Assembly (NCBI RefSeq): GCF_026540895.1
Contig: NZ_JALNUR010000001.1
Span: 124,001-188,000, forward strand
DNA: 64,000 nt
Reading direction: 5' to 3'
Source: Sphingomonas sp. GM_Shp_1
Lineage (GTDB): Bacteria > Pseudomonadota > Alphaproteobacteria > Sphingomonadales > Sphingomonadaceae
In this document: one piece after another, positions 42,978 through 51,933 of the stretch
How positions within the stretch are numbered: the stretch's first letter is position 1
How the letters are laid out: the number at the start of each line of letters is the position of its first letter
Program-made: the position numbers and the translations under genes
The notes under the pieces: model-generated
Told to the model about the DNA's origin: nothing
The model's input: the letters and a program-made list of their open reading frames with translations, nothing else
Database searches by the model: none

Positions 42978-43584
42978 GAAAAACCTATTGCCCGTATGCA
43001 AGGGGCGGCCACGCGAATTCTGCACCGACAAGGCCCTGGCGGCCGCGCTCCGGGTGTTCTGGAGCAAGGGCTATGAAGGCGCGTCGATGGCCGACCTGAC
43101 CGAGGCGATGGGGATCACCAAACCCAGCCTCTACGCCGCGTTCGGCAACAAGGAAGCCTTGTTCCACAAGGCGCTGGACCTCTACGAAGCCGAAAAGCTC
43201 GCTTATATCCGCGAGGCGCTGGAACAGCCGACCGCGCGGGCGGTGGCCGAGCATCTGCTGCGCGGCGCGCTGGAGGCGCAGACCAGCCAGAGCGAACCGC
43301 AAGGCTGCCTGGGCGTAATCCACTCGGTCGCCTGCGGGGCGGAAGCCGAATCGATCAAGGCCGAGGTCGTGGCGCGCCGGGCATCGGCACAGGCCGCGCT
43401 TCTCGCACGGTTCCAGCGGGCCAAGGAGGATGGCGACCTGCGCGACGGTGTCGATCCCGAGGGGCTGACGCAATATCTCTATGCGCTGTTCCAGGGGATG
43501 GCGGTGCAGGCCGGTTCCGGCGCGACGCGCGCGGAGCTGGAAACGCTGATCGAAACCGGCATGGCGCTCTGGCCGTCGCGTTAG
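42976..43584 (+). CDS. TetR/AcrR family transcriptional regulator
   Basis: A 202-aa regulator. The N-terminal TetR helix-turn-helix (about residues 15-60) reads KALAAALRVFWSKGYEGASM, then ADLTEAMGITKPSLYAAFGN KEALFHKAL, the typical TxxxLY-AAFGNKEAL pattern. The ligand domain contains LGVIHSVACGAEAE, as in regulators of the TetR_C group related to AcrR/ComR. Three copies of an ATACC-N4-GGTAT motif lie at its start and in the gap to the next gene, so it very likely controls itself and the gene at 43771. No ribosome-binding site is clear; the transcript may start close to the ATG. Confidence 0.9.
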   Translation: MKNLLPVCKGRPREFCTDKALAAALRVFWSKGYEGASMADLTEAMGITKPSLYAAFGNKEALFHKALDLYEAEKLAYIREALEQPTARAVAEHLLRGALEAQTSQSEPQGCLGVIHSVACGAEAESIKAEVVARRASAQAALLARFQRAKEDGDLRDGVDPEGLTQYLYALFQGMAVQAGSGATRAELETLIETGMALWPSR

Positions 43585-43598
43585 ATACCATCCGGTAT
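43585..43598. promoter_or_regulatory. TetR operator copy 2
   Basis: ATACCATCCGGTAT, a perfect ATACC/GGTAT inverted repeat one base after the TetR stop and just upstream of the -35 box at 43607. Confidence 0.65.
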
Positions 43599-43606
43599 GA
43601 AAGTGC

Positions 43607-43635
43607 TTGACGGGCTTTCAATCCGTTAATATACC
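43607..43635 (+). promoter_or_regulatory. Promoter of the gene at 43771
   Basis: TTGACG (43607-43612), 17 bp, TATACC (43630-43635). The -10 box overlaps TetR operator copy 3. Confidence 0.6.
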
Positions 43636-43644
43636 ACTCGGTAT
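43631..43644. promoter_or_regulatory. TetR operator copy 3
   Basis: ATACCACTCGGTAT, a perfect ATACC/GGTAT inverted repeat covering the -10 box of the promoter at 43607-43635. Confidence 0.7.
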
Positions 43645-43770
43645 GGAAGGCGCTTCGGGCCTTCCGGTTCGATAACAGGCGAGACAGCACGGCGGCGGAC
43701 GAAGGACTGCCGATCGCGGCGGGCACATGGCCCGGCGTGCGGGATGTCGCGCGACGCAAGGGGAAGTCTC

Positions 43771-44190
43771 ATGGCCTATGTCGCTTTTCAGGAAATCGGT
43801 GCAGCCCGCGTCGCGGTCGATGCCGCCATCACCCAGCGGGGCGTGTCCGCGATCCGTCCCGATGCCCGCCTCTCCGCGCTGGAGTGGCAGGTCGTGGCGC
43901 TGGCCCGGCGCGACCGCATCTCCAGCCTGCGCGCGCCGTCCAAGCTGGGCCGGGCGCTGGGCAGCATCTTCGGCGACACGCGCAACCCGCGCCTCGCCGA
44001 CCCCTCGCTCGAGGCGCTGCGCCGCATGGCGGTGCTGAGCTGGCACCATGGCTACAGCGTCCCGTCGCATGAAGTGCGGGCGTTCCTGGCGGCGGGCTAT
44101 ACCCCCGATCAATATGAACTGATGGTCGACAGCATCGCCACCGCGCTGAGCAGCGCACGGCGTCCGGCGCGGCTCGCCACGTCGGAATGA
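43771..44190 (+). CDS. Hypothetical protein, predicted target of the TetR regulator
   Basis: A 139-aa soluble protein (MAYVAFQEIGAARVAVDAAI start). AAGGGGAAG lies 5-6 nt before the ATG; nine further in-frame residues upstream lack a ribosome-binding site. It is basic in the middle (RRDRISSLRAPSKLGRALGS) and predicted helical. There is no signal peptide and no Cys. I do not recognise the family. The promoter upstream is flanked by two TetR operators, so it should be induced by the regulator's ligand. Confidence 0.75.
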   Translation: MAYVAFQEIGAARVAVDAAITQRGVSAIRPDARLSALEWQVVALARRDRISSLRAPSKLGRALGSIFGDTRNPRLADPSLEALRRMAVLSWHHGYSVPSHEVRAFLAAGYTPDQYELMVDSIATALSSARRPARLATSE

Positions 44191-44266
44191 CCCAGGGGTA
44201 AGGCGACGCCCTCTTGCCCTTCGCCGCGAGAGGCGTAGCTTAGGGGGCCCATCGACGGAGCAGACC

Positions 44267-44860
44267 ATGACGGCCGAACTGCGTCTGAACGACCCCTTTT
44301 CGATCATCACCCTGCCGATGGCGGGGCCCGCGGCGGGTGCCGAGCGGGCCATGCCCTGGGAAAACCTGTTCGCCTGGCCGCGACAGGGCGATGTCCAGCT
44401 TCACTTCGATGATTCGTCGCGCGAGGCGCGGGATATCTGGGCGACTCGCCTGGACCATGCAGTGGCGCAGGCCGACAAGGCGGTGCTGCTGGTCGCGGAA
44501 GGCGCCGCGTGCCTTGCCAGCATCTGGTGGGCGCGGCTGTCGCCCAGCCATTATGTCTCCAAGGTCGCGGGCGCCTTGTTCTTCCAGCCCCCGGAGACGG
44601 CCGCGCTGGATCGCACCGGCGGCCAGCTGTTCGCATCGCCCGAGGCGGCGCTGCCATTTCCCTCGCTGATCGTCGATGGTTCGAACCATGGCTCCGCGCT
44701 GGCGACCATGTGCGGCGGGCGGTTGCTCAAGGCACCCGTCGCGGCCCCGCCGCCGACCGGCATGTGGCGTCAGGCCCAACGTCTGATCGAGCGCTTCTCG
44801 GCGGGGGTCGTCGAGCAGGATCTGCGTATCCTGCGCACCTTGGGTCACCCGGAACGCTGA
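44267..44860 (+). CDS. RBBP9/YdeN-like alpha/beta-hydrolase fold protein without its nucleophile
   Basis: A 197-aa protein whose middle resembles RBBP9-type serine hydrolases: strand VLLVAEGAACLASIWWARLS then VSKVAGALFFQPPE, followed by PFPSLIVDGSNHGSALATMC. In active members the first strand leads to A-H-S-L-G-C; here the elbow reads A-E-G-A-A-C, so the Ser is missing. The acid/His region is also poor. It may bind a ligand or be a non-catalytic relative. An unrelated fold cannot be ruled out. It lies 76 bp after the previous gene. Confidence 0.65.
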   Translation: MTAELRLNDPFSIITLPMAGPAAGAERAMPWENLFAWPRQGDVQLHFDDSSREARDIWATRLDHAVAQADKAVLLVAEGAACLASIWWARLSPSHYVSKVAGALFFQPPETAALDRTGGQLFASPEAALPFPSLIVDGSNHGSALATMCGGRLLKAPVAAPPPTGMWRQAQRLIERFSAGVVEQDLRILRTLGHPER

Positions 44861-44861
44861 C

Positions 44862-44893
44862 AAAAAAGGCCCGGCGGGTTCATCCGCCGGGCC
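44862..44893 (-). terminator. Rho-independent terminator of the lipoprotein gene at 44971
   Basis: GGCCCGGCGG (44868-44877) and CCGCCGGGCC (44884-44893) form a perfect 10-bp stem with a 6-nt loop. On the minus strand it is followed by TTTTTT (complement of 44862-44867). It may also act, less efficiently, for the plus-strand gene ending at 44860. Confidence 0.9.
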
Positions 44894-44970
44894 AGTCGAT
44901 CGCCGCTGGGAGCTTCCTTTGGCGAGCAGGAGCAGTGTGAGGCCCGGTCAGGGCCCGCCACCGAGGGAAA

Positions 44971-45198
44971 TCAGTTCGCGTTGAGTGCGTCGGCCTCCGC
45001 CACATTGTCGCCCACCACGTTGCCGAGCGCATCGTTGTCGAGCAGGGCGCCCTCGTCATTGGCCAGGACCTCATTGGTCAGCGCGGCCGACGACTCATTG
45101 TCGGTCGCCGTGATGTTCCCGGACCCGGAGGGCGAACAGCCCGCCACGCCGACGGCGGAGGCGAGAAGGATCAACGGAAAGGCATGGCGTCGCAACAT
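44971..45198 (-). CDS. Small Asn/Asp-rich lipoprotein
   Basis: A 75-aa protein with lipoprotein signal MLRRHAFPLILLASAVGVAG ahead of the lipobox Cys, then CSPSGSGN and an acidic, Asn-rich tail (LLDNDALGNVVGDNVAEADA). Start at 45198 gives a normal signal length. The tail is low-complexity and shares style with the lipoprotein at 58212 and the GH43 linker. No function can be assigned. It is divergent from the secreted protease, with 70 bp between starts. Confidence 0.7.
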   Translation of the reverse strand: MLRRHAFPLILLASAVGVAGCSPSGSGNITATDNESSAALTNEVLANDEGALLDNDALGNVVGDNVAEADALNAN

Positions 45199-45268
45199 CG
45201 TATCGGTCCCCTGTGTTATCCGTGTATCGCCGCTTTCCGGCTTCCACTGAGTAATACATACCAAATAG

Positions 45269-46516
45269 ATGGGATATAACCAACGCTATTCTTTTCGTGC
45301 CGATAGCTGGGCTTTGCCGTGGCTGATCGTGATAGCGGCCGTTGCGCTCGGCTGGGCCGGGCGGGCGTCGGCGCAAGAGCCGGTGTCGGTTCCCCTGGGC
45401 GGTGCCGCCTCGCTCGCGCTCGACGCCGCGCAATATGGTTCGGTGTCCGGCCTTTCCGCCGTGCAGGCGTCGCAGGAACTGGCGGTGCAGGAGGCGTCGG
45501 TCCCGGTGACCGATGCGTTGGCGGTCGAGTTCGCGGATCGGCTCGCGGGCCTGTCGGTGGGGCATAGGCCGTTTCGGATCGATGTGCTCCTGACCGGCGA
45601 TGCACCGGTGGCGGACCGGGTCGTCCCGCTGGCGGGCCAGCCGGTCGCGATCCGTTTCCGCACCGGCGCCTATGCGACCCATCACCAACTGGTGGTCGCG
45701 CTGGCGCTGCATCAGACCGAAATCCGTGCCAGCCTGACCCAGCCGCCGGGGATCGGGGTCGATCCGCGAATCGGTGCGCTGGTCGTCATGGTCGGCCAGG
45801 CGGACCTGCGGGCCGAGCCGGTCGAGGCCATGCGCGACCGGATCGCGCGGATCGCGGGCGTGCCGGTCAAGATCGCCACGCTGGAGACGCCAGATATCGA
45901 TCTGGCCGATCTTCAGGGCGGCATGCGGCTGGTCGGTGTCGATCCGGCCAATGGGCGACGCTATGCCTGTACCAGCGGCTTCGTCGTGCGGCGTGGCGTG
46001 GAGAGCGCGATCGTCACCGCCGCGCATTGCCCCGACGACCTGTCCTGGATCGACGCGGCGGGGGGCGCGCATCCGCTGCGCTATGCCGGGCAATGGGGCT
46101 GGGGCTATCAGGATGTGCAGGTGAATGTCGCCGACCATGGGCTGCCGCCAGTTTTCTGGAGCGACACGGCCAAGACCGTCAGCCGGACGGTCACCGGCGC
46201 ACGGGCCCGCGCCTCGACGCGTGCAGGGGATATCGTCTGCCACCGGGGCGAGCGGACGGGCTATAGCTGTGCCGAGGTCTGGATGCCTGACTTCGCGCCC
46301 GCGGGCGATCTGTGCGGCGGTGGCTGCACCCCGACATGGGTCGCGGTGCGCGGTCCCACCTGTCGCAGCGGGGATAGCGGCGGCCCGGTCTTCCTGGGCG
46401 GCACCGCGTTCGGGATCGTGAAGGGCGGCAGCTATCGCGGCGACGGCGGCTGCGCCTTTTACTATTATATGTCAGTCGATTTCCTGCCCGATGGGTGGGT
46501 GCTGGCGACCGGCTGA
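45269..46516 (+). CDS. Secreted trypsin-like serine protease (S1 family)
   Basis: A 415-aa exported protease. After an N-terminal basic stretch, a signal peptide (LPWLIVIAAVALGWAGRASA) is followed by a ~200-residue prodomain-like region and a C-terminal chymotrypsin-fold domain. Catalytic residues: His in IVTAAHCPDD, Ser in CRSGDSGGPVFLGG, and an Asp probably in YQDVQVN. Several Cys pairs (RYACTSG...AAHC, IVCHRGERTGYSC, CGGGC, TCRSG) suggest disulfides. The long N-terminal region recalls alpha-lytic protease-type propeptides. No ribosome-binding site is visible before the ATG at 45269. Confidence 0.85.
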   Translation: MGYNQRYSFRADSWALPWLIVIAAVALGWAGRASAQEPVSVPLGGAASLALDAAQYGSVSGLSAVQASQELAVQEASVPVTDALAVEFADRLAGLSVGHRPFRIDVLLTGDAPVADRVVPLAGQPVAIRFRTGAYATHHQLVVALALHQTEIRASLTQPPGIGVDPRIGALVVMVGQADLRAEPVEAMRDRIARIAGVPVKIATLETPDIDLADLQGGMRLVGVDPANGRRYACTSGFVVRRGVESAIVTAAHCPDDLSWIDAAGGAHPLRYAGQWGWGYQDVQVNVADHGLPPVFWSDTAKTVSRTVTGARARASTRAGDIVCHRGERTGYSCAEVWMPDFAPAGDLCGGGCTPTWVAVRGPTCRSGDSGGPVFLGGTAFGIVKGGSYRGDGGCAFYYYMSVDFLPDGWVLATG

Positions 46517-46581
46517 GGGATCGCATCGCGCCGCGCCCGCGTTTTTAGCGCCATCCACATGACAGTGATGAAGGCGATGGC

Positions 46582-47586
46582 ATGAAAGCGATGATCCTCG
46601 ACGCGCCCGGCGGGCTGGACCGGTTGCGGATGGTCGAGCGGCCCGATCCCGGCGCGCCGGGGCCCGGCATGATCCGCGTTCGCCTGCACGCGACCTCGCT
46701 CAACTATCATGATTATGGCGTGGTCGCGGGCAAGATGCCGACCGAGGATGGCCGCATTCCGATGGCCGACGGCGCGGGCGTCGTCGAGGCGGTCGGGGAG
46801 GGGGTGACCGACTTCGCCTCGGGCGACGCGGTGGTTTCGTGCTTCTTCCCCGATTGGCAGGAGGGCCCGCCGCGCGTCGGCGACTTTTCGCGCGTGCCGG
46901 GGGACGGGATCGATGGCTATGCCTGTGAGTTGGTGGTCGCCCCCGCCACGGCCTTCACCCGCGCGCCCAGGGGCTATGACCATGCCGAAGCGGCGACGAT
47001 CACCACCGCCGGGCTGACCGCATGGCGCAGCCTGGTGGTGGATGGCGGGCTCAAGGCCGGGGACACGGTGCTGGTGCTCGGCACCGGTGGCGTATCGATC
47101 TGGGCGCTTCAGATCGCGCGGATGATGGGCGCGCGGGTAGCGGTCACATCCTCGTCGGACGAGAAGCTGGCGCGCGCCCGCGAACTGGGCGCGGCGCATG
47201 TCATCAACTATCGGACCCATGAGGATTGGGGCCGGAGCGTCCATGACTGGGCGGGCGAGGGCGTCGACCATGTGATCGAGGTCGGCGGTCCGGCGACGCT
47301 GGCCCAGTCGATCGACGCGGTTCGGATCGGGGGCCATATCGGGCTGATCGGCGTGCTGACCGGGATCGCCGGAGACGTGCCGACCGCCACGCTGATGCGC
47401 AAGCAGGCGCGGTTGCAGGGCTTGATCGTCGGCAGCCGACGGATGCAGATGGAGTTCGTCCGGGCGCTGGACGATGCCGCGCTTCGCCCGGTGGTCGATC
47501 GCCGCTTCGACCTTGCCGACCTGGCCGAGGCGTTCCGCCTGCAGGAACGCGGAGGGCATTTCGGCAAGATCGCGGCGACATGGTAA
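46582..47586 (+). CDS. Zinc-independent medium-chain NAD(P) oxidoreductase (quinone oxidoreductase-like)
   Basis: A 334-aa MDR protein. The N-terminal GroES-like domain has SLNYHDYGVVAGKMP, where the Asn-Tyr-His-Asp replaces the Cys of the zinc alcohol dehydrogenases; the structural zinc lobe is absent. The nucleotide domain has VLVLGTGGVSIWALQIARMM and TSSSDEKLARARELGAAHVI. Quinone or enal reduction is typical. It lies 10 bp before the NDH-2 gene. Confidence 0.88.
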   Translation: MKAMILDAPGGLDRLRMVERPDPGAPGPGMIRVRLHATSLNYHDYGVVAGKMPTEDGRIPMADGAGVVEAVGEGVTDFASGDAVVSCFFPDWQEGPPRVGDFSRVPGDGIDGYACELVVAPATAFTRAPRGYDHAEAATITTAGLTAWRSLVVDGGLKAGDTVLVLGTGGVSIWALQIARMMGARVAVTSSSDEKLARARELGAAHVINYRTHEDWGRSVHDWAGEGVDHVIEVGGPATLAQSIDAVRIGGHIGLIGVLTGIAGDVPTATLMRKQARLQGLIVGSRRMQMEFVRALDDAALRPVVDRRFDLADLAEAFRLQERGGHFGKIAATW

Positions 47587-47596
47587 GGGGAAAGGG

Positions 47597-48877
47597 ATGA
47601 GCGCCGCGACGGTCGATCCGAACTGGCCGCATGTCGTCATCGTGGGGGCGGGCTTTGGCGGGCTCGCCGTCGCGCAGGGGCTGGCCAACGCCCCCGTCCG
47701 CGTGACTGTGATCGATCGCAACAATTATCACCTCTTCGTGCCGCTCCTCTATCAGGTGGCGACCGCCGCTCTCTCCCCCGCGGACGTGGCCGAGCCGATC
47801 CGCCATGTGCTGGGCCGCTATCCCAATATCCGCGTCGTGCTGGGCGAGGTGGCACAGGTCGATACGGACCGGCGCGAGGTGGCGCTCGCGACCGGCGAGA
47901 CGCTAACCTATGATCGGCTGGTCGTCGCGACGGGATCGACGAGCAGCTATTTCGGCCATGACGAATGGCGGGCTTTCGCCCCCGCCTGCAAGTCGATCGA
48001 GGAGGCGCGCGTCATCCGGTCGCGCGTGCTGGGCGCGTTCGAGGAAGCCGAGCGCGACGGCACGGCGGATCGTCAGGCGCTGATGACCTTCGTGATCGTC
48101 GGCGGTGGCCCGACCGGTGTCGAGCTGGCGGGGTCGGTGGCGGAACTGGCGCGCCATGCCCTGGCTTCCGACTTCCGGCGCATCCGCCCCGAAACGGCGA
48201 AGATCATCCTGGTCGAGGGCGGTCCGCGCATCCTGGCCGCCTTTCCCGAATCGCTTGCCCGTTATGCCGAGCGCGCGCTGGAGCGGCTGGGTGTGGAGGT
48301 ACTGACCGATATGCCGGTCGAGGCGATCACGGCGGAGGGCTTGAAGGCCGGGGGCCGGTTCATCCCCGCGCGCACCGTCCTGTGGGGCGCGGGCGTGGCG
48401 CCGACCGGGGCGGCGAAGCTGCTGGGCGTCGCGCCAGGACCGGGCGGGCGAGTGCCGGTTGGTACCGACCTGAAGGTCGAGGGGCTGGACGGCGTCTATT
48501 CGCTGGGCGATGTCGCGGCCTGCCCGGGCGAGGATGGCAAGCCGCTGTCCGGACTGGCGCAGGTCGCGCAGCAGCAGGGCCGCTATCTGGGCAAGGCGCT
48601 GCGCGATGAACTGACCAAGGGGCGCGTGGCCAAGCCCTTCCGCTTCCACAATCGCGGCAATGCGGCGATTATCGGTCGGCACGCCGCCATTTTCGACTTC
48701 GGCACTTACCGGATGAAGGGTTATCCGGCCTGGATGCTCTGGGCGATCGTCCATGTCGTGCTGCTGGTCAGTTTCGCGCAGCGAATCCGGGTCAGCCTGC
48801 AATGGCTATGGCGTTACCTGACCTATCGCCGAGGTGCGCGGATCATCACCACGCCCTATGTCCGACCCCCCGGCTGA
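47597..48877 (+). CDS. ndh: Type II NADH:quinone oxidoreductase (NDH-2)
   Basis: A 426-aa FAD enzyme transferring electrons from NADH to quinone without pumping protons. It has two dinucleotide folds: HVVIVGAGFGGLAVAQGLAN near the N terminus (FAD) and FVIVGGGPTGVELAGSVAEL (NADH). The quinone-site region and GVYSLGDVAAC near residue 300 are typical. The C-terminal MLWAIVHVVLLVSFAQRIRV is an amphipathic or hydrophobic membrane-anchor stretch. AAGGGGAAAGG precedes the ATG at 47597; an upstream frame extension is within the previous gene. Confidence 0.9.
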   Translation: MSAATVDPNWPHVVIVGAGFGGLAVAQGLANAPVRVTVIDRNNYHLFVPLLYQVATAALSPADVAEPIRHVLGRYPNIRVVLGEVAQVDTDRREVALATGETLTYDRLVVATGSTSSYFGHDEWRAFAPACKSIEEARVIRSRVLGAFEEAERDGTADRQALMTFVIVGGGPTGVELAGSVAELARHALASDFRRIRPETAKIILVEGGPRILAAFPESLARYAERALERLGVEVLTDMPVEAITAEGLKAGGRFIPARTVLWGAGVAPTGAAKLLGVAPGPGGRVPVGTDLKVEGLDGVYSLGDVAACPGEDGKPLSGLAQVAQQQGRYLGKALRDELTKGRVAKPFRFHNRGNAAIIGRHAAIFDFGTYRMKGYPAWMLWAIVHVVLLVSFAQRIRVSLQWLWRYLTYRRGARIITTPYVRPPG

Positions 48878-48882
48878 GCGGA

Positions 48883-49527
48883 TCAGCGGCCCAGTTGCGC
48901 GCGCAGATCGACCAGCGTCGCGCCGATATGCTCGGTCAGGAAACCGGCCACCCGCGCCTCGTCGCGGGCCAGCCAGGCGTCGAGCAGTTCCTGATGCTCC
49001 TTGTGCGCCCGGGTCTCGCGCCCGGCGGGCTTGAGATGCTGGACGACATAGCGCTCGGCCAGCACCTGCAACCGCTCGATTAACTGAAAGGTCAGCGCGG
49101 CCCCCAGCGGGCGGACCAGCGCCAGGTGGAAGGCGCGGTTGCGCAGGGCGACCTCGTGCAGCGCCTCATGCGCCGCGACGTCCAGCGCGGCCAGCGCGTC
49201 CTTCGCGACCTGCTGATCGGCGGCGGTGGCGACCCGGCTGGCGCGCGCGGCGGCATCGGGTTCGAGCGCTAGGCGAAGTTCGTAGATTTCCTCCGCCTCG
49301 CTGGCCCCCAGCGAACGGACGAAGAAGCCGCGATTGGCCTGGCTGGTCAGCAGCCCTTCCTGTTCCAGACGGGCCAGCGCCTCGCGCAGCGGAATCTTGC
49401 TGACGCCCAGTTCGTTGGCGAGCGCGTCCTGGCGGATCGGCTGATCTTCGGTCAGGTCGCCGCTGATGATCCGTTCGCGAATGATCGTGAAGATCTGTTC
49501 GGACAGGGTGCGAACGACAAGGCTCAT
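48883..49527 (-). CDS. GntR family regulator, FadR/FCD subfamily (paralogue of 40729)
   Basis: A 214-aa regulator with helix-turn-helix RQDALANELGVSKIPLREAL and ARLEQEGLLTSQANRGFFV, nearly identical in the recognition helix to the protein at 40729, and an FCD domain (NRAFHLALVRPLGAALTFQL, LAERYVVQHLKPAGRETRAH). The ends of both proteins also align (IGATLVDL versus IRSTLIDL). Its target is not evident; its 5' region does not contain the GTATAC motif. It is convergent with NDH-2 (5 bp apart) and lies 105 bp after nadE on the same strand. Confidence 0.9.
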   Translation of the reverse strand: MSLVVRTLSEQIFTIIRERIISGDLTEDQPIRQDALANELGVSKIPLREALARLEQEGLLTSQANRGFFVRSLGASEAEEIYELRLALEPDAAARASRVATAADQQVAKDALAALDVAAHEALHEVALRNRAFHLALVRPLGAALTFQLIERLQVLAERYVVQHLKPAGRETRAHKEHQELLDAWLARDEARVAGFLTEHIGATLVDLRAQLGR

Positions 49528-49632
49528 GATCTCTCTCGTGCCGACAGGCCAGGAGGAGCCTGTAATTCTGGAATAAATGTGACGAACAAGACAGCATAGA
49601 CCTGTTCGAGGCTCACTGCCAAGTGTGTGATG

Positions 49633-51687
49633 TCAGTGGGGCGGCAGCGCGTCGCTCAACTCCGCCAGCCAGACCGATGCGCGACCGTCCGATGGCGCCC
49701 GCCAATCGCCGCGTGGCGACAGTGCGCCGCCGGGCGAAACCTTCGGCCCGTTGGGCAGGGCGGAGCGCTTGAACTGGCTGGTCTGGAAGAAGCGGGTCAG
49801 GAACCGCTCCAGCCAATGCCGGATCGTCGGCAAGTCATAGGCGACCCGCGCGTCCGCCGGCAGATCCTCCGGCCAGCCGCCCGCGTCGATATCGCGCCAG
49901 GCGTGCCAGGCGAGGAAGGCGATCTTGGACGGCTTCAGGCCATAGCGGATGACGTAATGCGCGAAGAAGTCGTTGAGCGCATAGGGGCCGATCATCGCCT
50001 CGGTCGACTGCATCGCGCCGCTGGCATCGGCGGGGACCAGCTCGGGCGAGATTTCCTGCGCCAGGATCGCGGCGAGGACCGTGTTGGTCGCGTCGTCATA
50101 TTGGCCGGTCCGGATGCACCAGCGGATCAGGAACTGGATCAGGGTCTTGGGCACGCCCGCATTGACCGCATAATGGCTCATCTGGTCGCCCACGCCATAG
50201 GTGCACCAGCCCAGCGCCAGCTCGGACAGGTCACCGGTGCCCAGCACGATCCCGCCCCGCTGATTGGCCAGCCGGAACAGATAATCGGTGCGAAGGCCTG
50301 CCTGGACGTTTTCGAAGGTGACGTCGTGCACCGGCTCGCCTTGCGCGAAGGGGTGGCCCATGTCCGCCAGCATCCGTTGTGCGGCAGGGCGGATGTCGAT
50401 CTCCTCCGCGCTGACGCCCAAGGCACGCATCAGCGACCAGGCATGGGCCTTGGTCCCTTCGCCCGTCGCGAACCCCGGCATGGTGAAGGCCAGGATACGC
50501 TCGCGCCCCCAGCCCAGCCGGTCGGTCGCCTTGGCCGCGACGATCAGCGCATGGGTGGAATCGAGTCCGCCCGACACACCGATGACCAGCGTCTTCGCCC
50601 CGCTGGCATCGAGCCGCTTCGCCAGCGCCTCGACCTGGATATTATAGGCTTCGTAGCAATCCGCATCCCGCCGCGCGGGGTCGTCGGGGACGAAGGGGAA
50701 GCGATGCACCGCCCGGCGCAGGCCATGATCGGCGGGTTCGGCACCATGGACGAAGCCGATCCGGCGGAAGCGCTGCTCGGGATGGCCGGCAAAGGCGGCG
50801 GCATCGTTGAACGTCCCGAAGCGCAGCCGCTCCTGCACGATCCGCTCGACATCGACATCGGCGGTGGTCAGCGCAGGCTCGCGCAGGAAGCGTTCGGACT
50901 CGGCCAGCGCCTCGCCCAGTTCGTGGACCAGACCCTGTCCGTCCCAGGACAGGTCGGTCGTGCTCTCCCCGATCCCGGCGGCGGAATAGACATAGGCGCA
51001 GGCCGCGCGCGCCGACTGGGCGGCGGCCAGCATCGCCCGGTCCCGCGCCTTGCCGATGACGATGTTGGACGCCGACAGATTGCAACAGATCGTCGCCCCC
51101 GCCAGCGCGCCCGCGGTGGAGGGCGGGGTGGGGGCCCAGTAATCCTCGCAAATCTCGGCATGGACGACGAAGCCCGGCACGTCCTCCGCCGCGAAGATCA
51201 GGTCGGTGCCGAAGGGCACGCTCTGCCCGTCCAGTTCGATGGTCAGCCCGGTCAGCCCGGCGCCGCTCGCGAACCAGCGCTTCTCATAATATTCGCGGTA
51301 ATTGGGCAGGAAGGTCTTCGGCACCACGCCCAGGATCCGCCCGCGCGCGATCACGACGGCGCAATTGTACAGCCGCCCGTTGCGCGGCAGCGCCGCCCCG
51401 ACCAGCATGACCGGCGACAGGGCCGCGCTGGCATCCACCATCTCGCCCAGCGCCTCCAGCGTCGCGGCGTGCATCGCACCCTGAAGATGCAGGTCGTCGA
51501 TCGCATAGGAGGTCAGCGACAATTCGGGAAAGACGATCAGGTCGACCCCATCCTCATCCGCGACCCGCGCCAGATCGAGCATCGCCGCCGCATTGGCATG
51601 CGCATCGCCGACCGAGGCGGCGGGCGTGGCGGCGGCCACGCGGATCAGACCGTGGGTGTGAAGCGCGTAGAAGGGATGGTCCTGCAT
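49633..51687 (-). CDS. nadE: Glutamine-dependent NAD+ synthase
   Basis: A 684-aa two-domain enzyme making NAD+ from deamido-NAD, ATP and glutamine. The N-terminal nitrilase-type glutaminase domain has the Glu-Lys-Cys triad in [27 protein letters not shown] and HAEICEDYW. The C-terminal synthetase domain has the PP-loop [35 protein letters not shown] and [14 protein letters not shown]. The start at 51687 was chosen from the family N terminus; sequence further upstream in the same frame is not conserved in character. Confidence 0.95.
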   Translation of the reverse strand: MQDHPFYALHTHGLIRVAAATPAASVGDAHANAAAMLDLARVADEDGVDLIVFPELSLTSYAIDDLHLQGAMHAATLEALGEMVDASAALSPVMLVGAALPRNGRLYNCAVVIARGRILGVVPKTFLPNYREYYEKRWFASGAGLTGLTIELDGQSVPFGTDLIFAAEDVPGFVVHAEICEDYWAPTPPSTAGALAGATICCNLSASNIVIGKARDRAMLAAAQSARAACAYVYSAAGIGESTTDLSWDGQGLVHELGEALAESERFLREPALTTADVDVERIVQERLRFGTFNDAAAFAGHPEQRFRRIGFVHGAEPADHGLRRAVHRFPFVPDDPARRDADCYEAYNIQVEALAKRLDASGAKTLVIGVSGGLDSTHALIVAAKATDRLGWGRERILAFTMPGFATGEGTKAHAWSLMRALGVSAEEIDIRPAAQRMLADMGHPFAQGEPVHDVTFENVQAGLRTDYLFRLANQRGGIVLGTGDLSELALGWCTYGVGDQMSHYAVNAGVPKTLIQFLIRWCIRTGQYDDATNTVLAAILAQEISPELVPADASGAMQSTEAMIGPYALNDFFAHYVIRYGLKPSKIAFLAWHAWRDIDAGGWPEDLPADARVAYDLPTIRHWLERFLTRFFQTSQFKRSALPNGPKVSPGGALSPRGDWRAPSDGRASVWLAELSDALPPH

Positions 51688-51770
51688 GCGAACGGGATAG
51701 CGGGATGGGGAAGGGGGCGCCACCCCATGCGGCTTGCCACGGGTTAGGATGGCGTAGGGCGAGGTTCGCC

Positions 51771-51857
51771 CTTGGCCTTCGACTTCGCTCAGGCCGAACG
51801 GCTGGCGGGATGGTCCATCTCCCTCGCTCCGTTCAGCCTGAGCGAAGTCGAAGGCCA
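51771..51857. repeat. Inverted intergenic repeat, family B (copy 4)
   Basis: Arms CTTGGCCTTCGACTTCGCTC (51771 on) and TCCGTTCAGCCTGAGCGAAG (then TCGAAGGCC) in the same outward orientation as copies 1-3. Confidence 0.8.
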
Positions 51858-51933
51858 CGCCCACCCTATCCTGCTGCATTTCCCGACCGACGTCGATAAA
51901 GGCCCTCCCATTCCCATCATCCAGAGGCGTCTC

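Noticed and set aside
49627..51747. 706-codon plus-strand open frame opposite nadE
   Set aside because: nadE has complete catalytic motifs on the other strand; the antisense protein has the composition of a frame shadow.
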